Origin: Hyphococcus sp. | GTDB lineage: Bacteria; Pseudomonadota; Alphaproteobacteria; Caulobacterales; Parvularculaceae | Reading direction: 5' to 3' | Length of the DNA: 64,000 nucleotides | NCBI GenBank assembly: GCA_021776375.1 | Contig: JAJFGA010000089.1 | Coordinates: 1 to 64,000, forward strand | In this document: positions 59,614-64,000 of the stretch, in pieces | Position numbering within the stretch: position 1 is the first letter of the stretch | Layout: each line of letters starts with the position of its first letter | Translations under genes and position numbers: made by a program | The notes under the pieces: model-generated | Told to the model about the DNA's origin: nothing | The model's database searches: none | Seen by the model: only the letters and a program-made list of their open reading frames with translations

Positions 59614-61236
59614 ATGACGGTCTTTCGATCAAAGGTAAATACGCAGTCTGACAGCTTCAGACAGAACCACGCGGACATGACAGCGCTAGCCGATAAATTA
59701 CGCGCGTTGAATGCACGCGCGCCGGCGCGCTCCGCCAGTCGCAAAGAACGGTTCGAAAAACGCGGCCAGCTGCTGCCGCGTGAGCGTCTCGCACGCCTCC
59801 TCGACCCCGGTATGCCGTATTTTGAAATCGGCAACATCGCCGGCTATATGCTTGATACCGATAATGAAGAAAAATCGATCCCCGGCTCAACAATTATGTC
59901 TGGGGTCGGCTTTATCAATGGCGTACGCTGCGCCATCGTCAATGATGATAGCGCCATCAAGGCCGGCGCGATGACGGTCGCTGGCGGCTACCGGTTGAAG
60001 CGCGCGCAGGAAATCGCGCTGGCGCAGAACCTGCCCTTCCTTCATCTGGTTGAAAGCGCCGGCGGTGATTTAATGAATTACACCGTAGGCGGATTTTTGG
60101 AGGGCGGCACGTTGTTCGCCAATCTTGCCCGCCTCTCCAAGCAAGGCCTGCCGGTGATTTCCATACTCCACGGATCGTCAACCGCCGGCGGCGCCTATAT
60201 GCCGGGCCTTTCTGACTATGTGATTGCGGTCAAAGGCGGCGGCAAGGCGTTTCTCGCCGGCCCGCCGCTCTTAAAGGCGGCGACCGGGGAAATCGCTTCT
60301 GAAGAAGAGCTCGGCGGCGCGCAGATGCATGCGAGCATCACCGGACTGGTTGAGTTTCTTGCAGACAATGACGGCGAGGCCGCGCTAATGGCGCGCGAAG
60401 TTGTCTCTCGGTTGCAGTGGAACACGCGCTGTCCAACACGTCCGCAACAATCCTTTCGCGAGCCGGAATATGACCCGGACGATATCCTCGGCATCGTTCC
60501 GGTCGACTATAAAAGACCATATGATATGCGCGAGGTTGCCGCACGCATTGTTGATGGATCGGATTTCAGCGATTTCAAACCGGGCTATGGCGTCTCCACG
60601 GTCTGCCTGCAGGCTGAAGTTCACGGATTTGCCTGCGGGCTTATCGGCAATAACGGCCCTATTGACCCTGATGGCGCGACGAAAGCAGCTCAATTCATGC
60701 AGCTATGCGACCAAGCTGACATTCCACTAGTGTTTCTGCAGAACACAACTGGCTATCTCGTCGGCAAGGACTATGAACAAGGCGGCATGATTAAACACGG
60801 ATCGAAAATGATCCAGGCCGTCACTAATGTCAGTGTACCGCGTATCACTTTTATGATTGGCGCCAGCTTCGGCGCCGGCAATTATGGAATGTGCGGGCGC
60901 GGCTACAACCCCGACTTTTGCGTCACATGGCCCAACGCCGCAACCGGCGTTATGGGCGGCGCACAGGCAGCGCAAGTGATGAGCATTGTCGCCGAAGGCG
61001 CGGCTGCCAAGGCCGGTGCGGAGGTCAATCGCGAACAGCTGGCGATGCAAGAAAAAATGCTCACGCATATGTTCGACCGGCAGTCGGGCGCGTTCTATAC
61101 TTCCGGTCATTGTCTCGATGACGGTATGATTGACCCGCGTGAGACCCGTCAGACGCTTGGCTTTTTACTCGCGACAGTTTGGGAGGCGCGCCATCGCGAC
61201 ATTAAATCCAACAGCTTCGGCATTGCGCGGATGTAA
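59614..61236 (+). CDS. Biotin-dependent acyl-CoA carboxylase, carboxyltransferase (beta) subunit
   Basis: The 540-residue protein has RLLDPGMPYFEIGNIAGYM, GSSTAGGAYMPGLSDYVIAVKGGGKAFLAGPPLLKAATGE and QNTTGYLVGKDYEQGGMIKHGSKM, typical of methylcrotonyl/geranyl-CoA carboxylase beta chains. It moves the carboxyl group from biotin to the acyl-CoA. GAGG eight bases before ATG supports the start. With AtuA-like and acyl-CoA dehydrogenase genes nearby, geranyl-CoA or a related branched enoyl-CoA is possible; methylcrotonyl-CoA is the alternative. Confidence 0.9.
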   Translation: MTVFRSKVNTQSDSFRQNHADMTALADKLRALNARAPARSASRKERFEKRGQLLPRERLARLLDPGMPYFEIGNIAGYMLDTDNEEKSIPGSTIMSGVGFINGVRCAIVNDDSAIKAGAMTVAGGYRLKRAQEIALAQNLPFLHLVESAGGDLMNYTVGGFLEGGTLFANLARLSKQGLPVISILHGSSTAGGAYMPGLSDYVIAVKGGGKAFLAGPPLLKAATGEIASEEELGGAQMHASITGLVEFLADNDGEAALMAREVVSRLQWNTRCPTRPQQSFREPEYDPDDILGIVPVDYKRPYDMREVAARIVDGSDFSDFKPGYGVSTVCLQAEVHGFACGLIGNNGPIDPDGATKAAQFMQLCDQADIPLVFLQNTTGYLVGKDYEQGGMIKHGSKMIQAVTNVSVPRITFMIGASFGAGNYGMCGRGYNPDFCVTWPNAATGVMGGAQAAQVMSIVAEGAAAKAGAEVNREQLAMQEKMLTHMFDRQSGAFYTSGHCLDDGMIDPRETRQTLGFLLATVWEARHRDIKSNSFGIARM

Positions 61237-61246
61237 AGGTATAACA

Positions 61247-63253
61247 ATGACGCCAGCGCCTTTCTCAAGCCTCCTGATCGCCAATCGCGGTGAGATCGCC
61301 TGTCGCATCATGCGCAGTGCGCGCGAAATGGGATTGCGCACTATCGCGGTCTATTCCGACGCCGACGCCGATGCGCCGCATGTCAAAATGGCCGACGCCG
61401 CCTACCGGCTTGGCCCGGCGCCGGCGGCACAGTCCTATCTCGACGCGACACGAATTATCGACGCCGCCCGCAACACTGGCGCAGAGGCCATTCATCCCGG
61501 CTACGGTTTTCTGTCCGAAAACGCAGCCTTCGCCAAAGCATGTGCAGACGCCGGGGTCATGTTTGTCGGCCCGGCGCCCGAAGCCATCGATCTTATGGGC
61601 GATAAAGCGAAAGCCAAGCGCCGGATGATCGACGCCGGGGTCGCGTGCGTGCCGGGTTATCATGGTGCGGATCAGTCCAATAAAGCACTGACCAAGGCGG
61701 CGGACGAAATTGGTTTCCCCCTGATGGTGAAAGCCGCGGCTGGAGGCGGCGGGCGCGGGATGCGTTTAATTGAAAGCGAGCGCGACCTCGCCAGCGCTCT
61801 GAAAGCCGCCCGCAGCGAGGCGGAAAATGCGTTTGGCACTGGCGATTTAATCCTTGAGCGGGCCATCCTTCACCCACGCCATGTTGAAATCCAGATTTTC
61901 GCCGACTGTCATGGCAATGTCGTTCATCTTGGTGAGCGCGACTGCTCTGTTCAGCGTCGGCATCAAAAAGTGCTAGAAGAAGCGCCCTGCCCGGTGATGA
62001 CACCGGCGTTACGCGAAAAGATGGGCGCCGCCGCCGTGAAAGCTGCGCGCGATATCAACTATCTTGGCGCCGGCACGGTTGAGTTTTTGTTGGGGCAAGA
62101 CTGTGCGTTTTATTTTCTGGAAATGAACACGCGCCTGCAAGTGGAGCACCCGGTCACGGAGATGGTGACGGGCCTTGATCTTGTGGCGTTGCAGATCCGC
62201 GTCGCACAGGGTGAAGGGCTCGGTTTTTCACAAGACAACGTCGTCATGTCCGGACACGCTATCGAGGCCCGTCTTTATGCAGAAGTTGTTGGCCAGGAGT
62301 TTCTACCCGCCGCCGGACCGGTTGACCTGTGGCGCCCGGCAACAACAACGGGCGTTCGCGTTGACGCCGGCATCGCTACTGGAGGCGACGTCTCACCCTA
62401 TTATGACCCGATGATTGCGAAAATCATCGCCCATGGGTCCAGCCGTAACGAGGCGCGACGCAAGTTGATTGAAGCGCTCAAGCACACAACCCTGTTCGGC
62501 GTCTCCACTAACAAAAATTTTCTGATCGACGCGCTGGGACGTCCCGCTTATGTTAAGGGCGAGGCGACAACCGCGTTCATCGTAGAGGCGTTTTCTAAAG
62601 ACAATCTCGCCGCCCCGAAACTCAACGCCGAAGATGCGGCTTGTGCTGCTGTACTGCTCTATGAAGCAGCGCGCGCACACGCGTTGTCGCAAGCGGTTTG
62701 TGTATTCCCGGCGCTGGTAAACTGGTCGAGCGCGACAAGCGTCACGACGACGTATCGCTTTGCCGATAGCAACGAGGTGCTAACTCTCACCGTAACACCC
62801 GTTGGACCGAAGCAGTATCATGTCGAACATGAAGGCCGGGCGATGGCCGTGGAGGCCGTCGAAATGGGTCGCTATGAAGCGGTCCTATCTATCGACGACG
62901 CCAGAAGCGCGGTCTCATTCAACCTGCCCGACGGTGCGGCCCATGCAAGAATCCAGATATCCATCGACGGTCGCGACTTTGACCTGCAAAACCTGAATGC
63001 CATCATCGCATCAACGACCGATAGCGCCGGCGCCGGCTCTGTTGTCGCGCCGATGCATGGCATGCTGGTCGAAATTTGCGTGGCGTCCGGACAGAAAGTC
63101 GCTCGGGGCGCGCGTCTGGCAGTTCTCGAGGCTATGAAAATGCAACATGAGTTACAGGCCGAGGTCGACGGTGTCGTCACCGATATTCACTTTGATGCTG
63201 GCGTTCAAATTCCGGCCAATGCGTTGATTATGCAAATCTCCACCACAGAATAA
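61247..63253 (+). CDS. Biotin carboxylase/biotin carrier (alpha) subunit
   Basis: The 668-residue protein has the biotin carboxylase domain (LLIANRGEIACRIMRSAREMG; AIHPGYGFLSENAAFA; AAGGGGRGMR for ATP; EMNTRLQVEHPVTEMVTGLDL). A linker follows, then a biotinyl domain with EAMKM where K631 carries biotin. ATG 61247 is ten bases after the beta-subunit stop. A longer frame exists back to 61130 but overlaps that gene and lacks similarity. It charges biotin with CO2 and passes it to the beta subunit. Confidence 0.93.
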   Translation: MTPAPFSSLLIANRGEIACRIMRSAREMGLRTIAVYSDADADAPHVKMADAAYRLGPAPAAQSYLDATRIIDAARNTGAEAIHPGYGFLSENAAFAKACADAGVMFVGPAPEAIDLMGDKAKAKRRMIDAGVACVPGYHGADQSNKALTKAADEIGFPLMVKAAAGGGGRGMRLIESERDLASALKAARSEAENAFGTGDLILERAILHPRHVEIQIFADCHGNVVHLGERDCSVQRRHQKVLEEAPCPVMTPALREKMGAAAVKAARDINYLGAGTVEFLLGQDCAFYFLEMNTRLQVEHPVTEMVTGLDLVALQIRVAQGEGLGFSQDNVVMSGHAIEARLYAEVVGQEFLPAAGPVDLWRPATTTGVRVDAGIATGGDVSPYYDPMIAKIIAHGSSRNEARRKLIEALKHTTLFGVSTNKNFLIDALGRPAYVKGEATTAFIVEAFSKDNLAAPKLNAEDAACAAVLLYEAARAHALSQAVCVFPALVNWSSATSVTTTYRFADSNEVLTLTVTPVGPKQYHVEHEGRAMAVEAVEMGRYEAVLSIDDARSAVSFNLPDGAAHARIQISIDGRDFDLQNLNAIIASTTDSAGAGSVVAPMHGMLVEICVASGQKVARGARLAVLEAMKMQHELQAEVDGVVTDIHFDAGVQIPANALIMQISTTE

Positions 63254-63268
63254 AGGCTCGCCCACGCT

Positions 63269-64000
63269 ATGATGAATGAAGCTCAAGACTTCGCCGATGA
63301 AAGCCGTGCGCTGACGGTTATCCTTGACGGCGCCGATAAGGAAACCCTTGGCAAAGTCACGCTTTTCAAAGGCTGGACCATCGAAGACGTCATCGCCCAT
63401 CTGCATATGTGGAATATCGCAGCCGGGCTAACGCTTGAAGGGCGCGATGAATTTCAGGAGTTTTTTGACAACGTCGCGAAACATTTGATGGCCGGGGAAA
63501 CCCACCCGCAAGTGCAACGCATATGGCTTGATGAGACGCAAAACGGGCTACATGGGCCGGCGCTTCTCGAAGCCTGGCGCAGCTATTGTCCCAAACTTGC
63601 CAATGACTATGCCAGCGCTGACCCGGATGCGCGTATCGCCTGGGCCGGGCCGGATATGACGACGCGCTCGAAAATGATCGCCCGGCAGATGGAGACCTGG
63701 GCGCACGGACAGGAAGTCTTTGACGTGCTTGGCATGGCGCGAGGCGAAAAAGACCGTATTCGGAATATCTGTCACCTGGGCGTTACCACCTATAGCTGGA
63801 CATTTAAAAACCGCCAGAAAGATGCCCCCCTACCCAAGCCCTATGTGCGGCTGATGGCGCCGTCCGGCGCCATATGGGAATGGAACGAGGCGCAAGAGAA
63901 CAATGCGGTGATCGGCGAGGCCGCCCACTTTGCGCAAGTTGTTACGCAAACACGCAATATTGAGGACACGTCTCTTACAACCATTGGCGACAACGCTTCG
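63269..64000 (+). CDS. TIGR03084-family protein (partial, runs off the window)
   Basis: The frame from ATG 63269 (or 63272) is open to the last base, giving at least 244 residues. VTLFKGWTIEDVIAHLHMWNIAAGLTLEGR and RQMETWAHGQEVFDVLG resemble the DinB/mycothiol-dependent fold of TIGR03084 proteins, which have histidine metal ligands (HLHMW, WAHGQ). Their enzymatic role is unknown. It is 15 bases after the biotin subunit and belongs to the AtuA-carboxylase operon. Usual family length is ~260, so only a few codons are missing. Confidence 0.75.
   Translation, partial: MMNEAQDFADESRALTVILDGADKETLGKVTLFKGWTIEDVIAHLHMWNIAAGLTLEGRDEFQEFFDNVAKHLMAGETHPQVQRIWLDETQNGLHGPALLEAWRSYCPKLANDYASADPDARIAWAGPDMTTRSKMIARQMETWAHGQEVFDVLGMARGEKDRIRNICHLGVTTYSWTFKNRQKDAPLPKPYVRLMAPSGAIWEWNEAQENNAVIGEAAHFAQVVTQTRNIEDTSLTTIGDNAS

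Overview
The window is a chromosomal segment of an alphaproteobacterium. This rests on the FlaF/FlbT pair, the DUF1217 and MotE-type flagellar genes, a sigma-54-type flagellin promoter, an alphaproteobacterial LexA box (GAAC-N7-GAAC) and several GC-rich intergenic repeat families. A group near Caulobacterales/Parvularculales is my guess; no rRNA is present to settle it. No tRNA, rRNA, CRISPR array, prophage or intact insertion sequence was seen.

Region 1 (1-16 kb) is metabolic: the end of korA and all of korB (2-oxoacid:ferredoxin oxidoreductase), a Tat-exported class V aminotransferase followed by a small remnant of a second korB, a GABA-type aminotransferase, an ALDH7-family aldehyde dehydrogenase, a low-GC HEXXH protein, a VIT1-like transporter, a PYROXD2-like flavoprotein, a glutathione peroxidase paired with a large metzincin lipoprotein, a MoxR ATPase, an epoxide-hydrolase-like protein and a ClpP/SppA-like membrane protease. 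Intergenic gaps carry paired inverted GC-rich repeats.

Region 2 (16-23.6 kb) is stress and regulation. It holds a Y-family DNA polymerase whose start codon lies two bases from a LexA box and probably begins a leaderless mRNA, a flavodoxin-domain gene behind an FNR/CRP-type promoter, a lipoprotein, an ECF42-type sigma factor with two DGPF/YCII partner genes and a candidate autoregulated promoter, and a 581-residue protein with a GNAT-like core.

Region 3 (23.6-54.5 kb) is a nearly complete flagellar supercluster: motor (fliM, motB, fliG, fliN, fliF, motA, motE, two fliL genes, a large TPR protein), rod, hook and rings (flgBC, fliE, flgFGAH, flgI, flgE, flgKL, flgD, fliK, a FlgJ-like rod protein), export gate (fliP, fliQ, fliR, flhA, flhB) and filament (flagellin, flaF, flbT, a FlgN-like chaperone). 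Genes for the export ATPase complex (fliH, fliI, fliJ), fliO, flbD/fliX and chemotaxis are not in it. The flagellin gene has its own sigma-54 promoter, with a perfect inverted repeat abutting the -24 element.

Region 4 (54.5-64 kb) is a CoA-thioester catabolic locus: two acyl-CoA dehydrogenases and a TetR regulator on the minus strand, divergent from an AtuA-like protein, both subunits of a biotin-dependent acyl-CoA carboxylase and a TIGR03084-type protein cut by the window end. A palindrome between the two arms is a good candidate for the TetR operator. The substrate cannot be read from sequence; branched or isoprenoid acyl-CoA is most likely.
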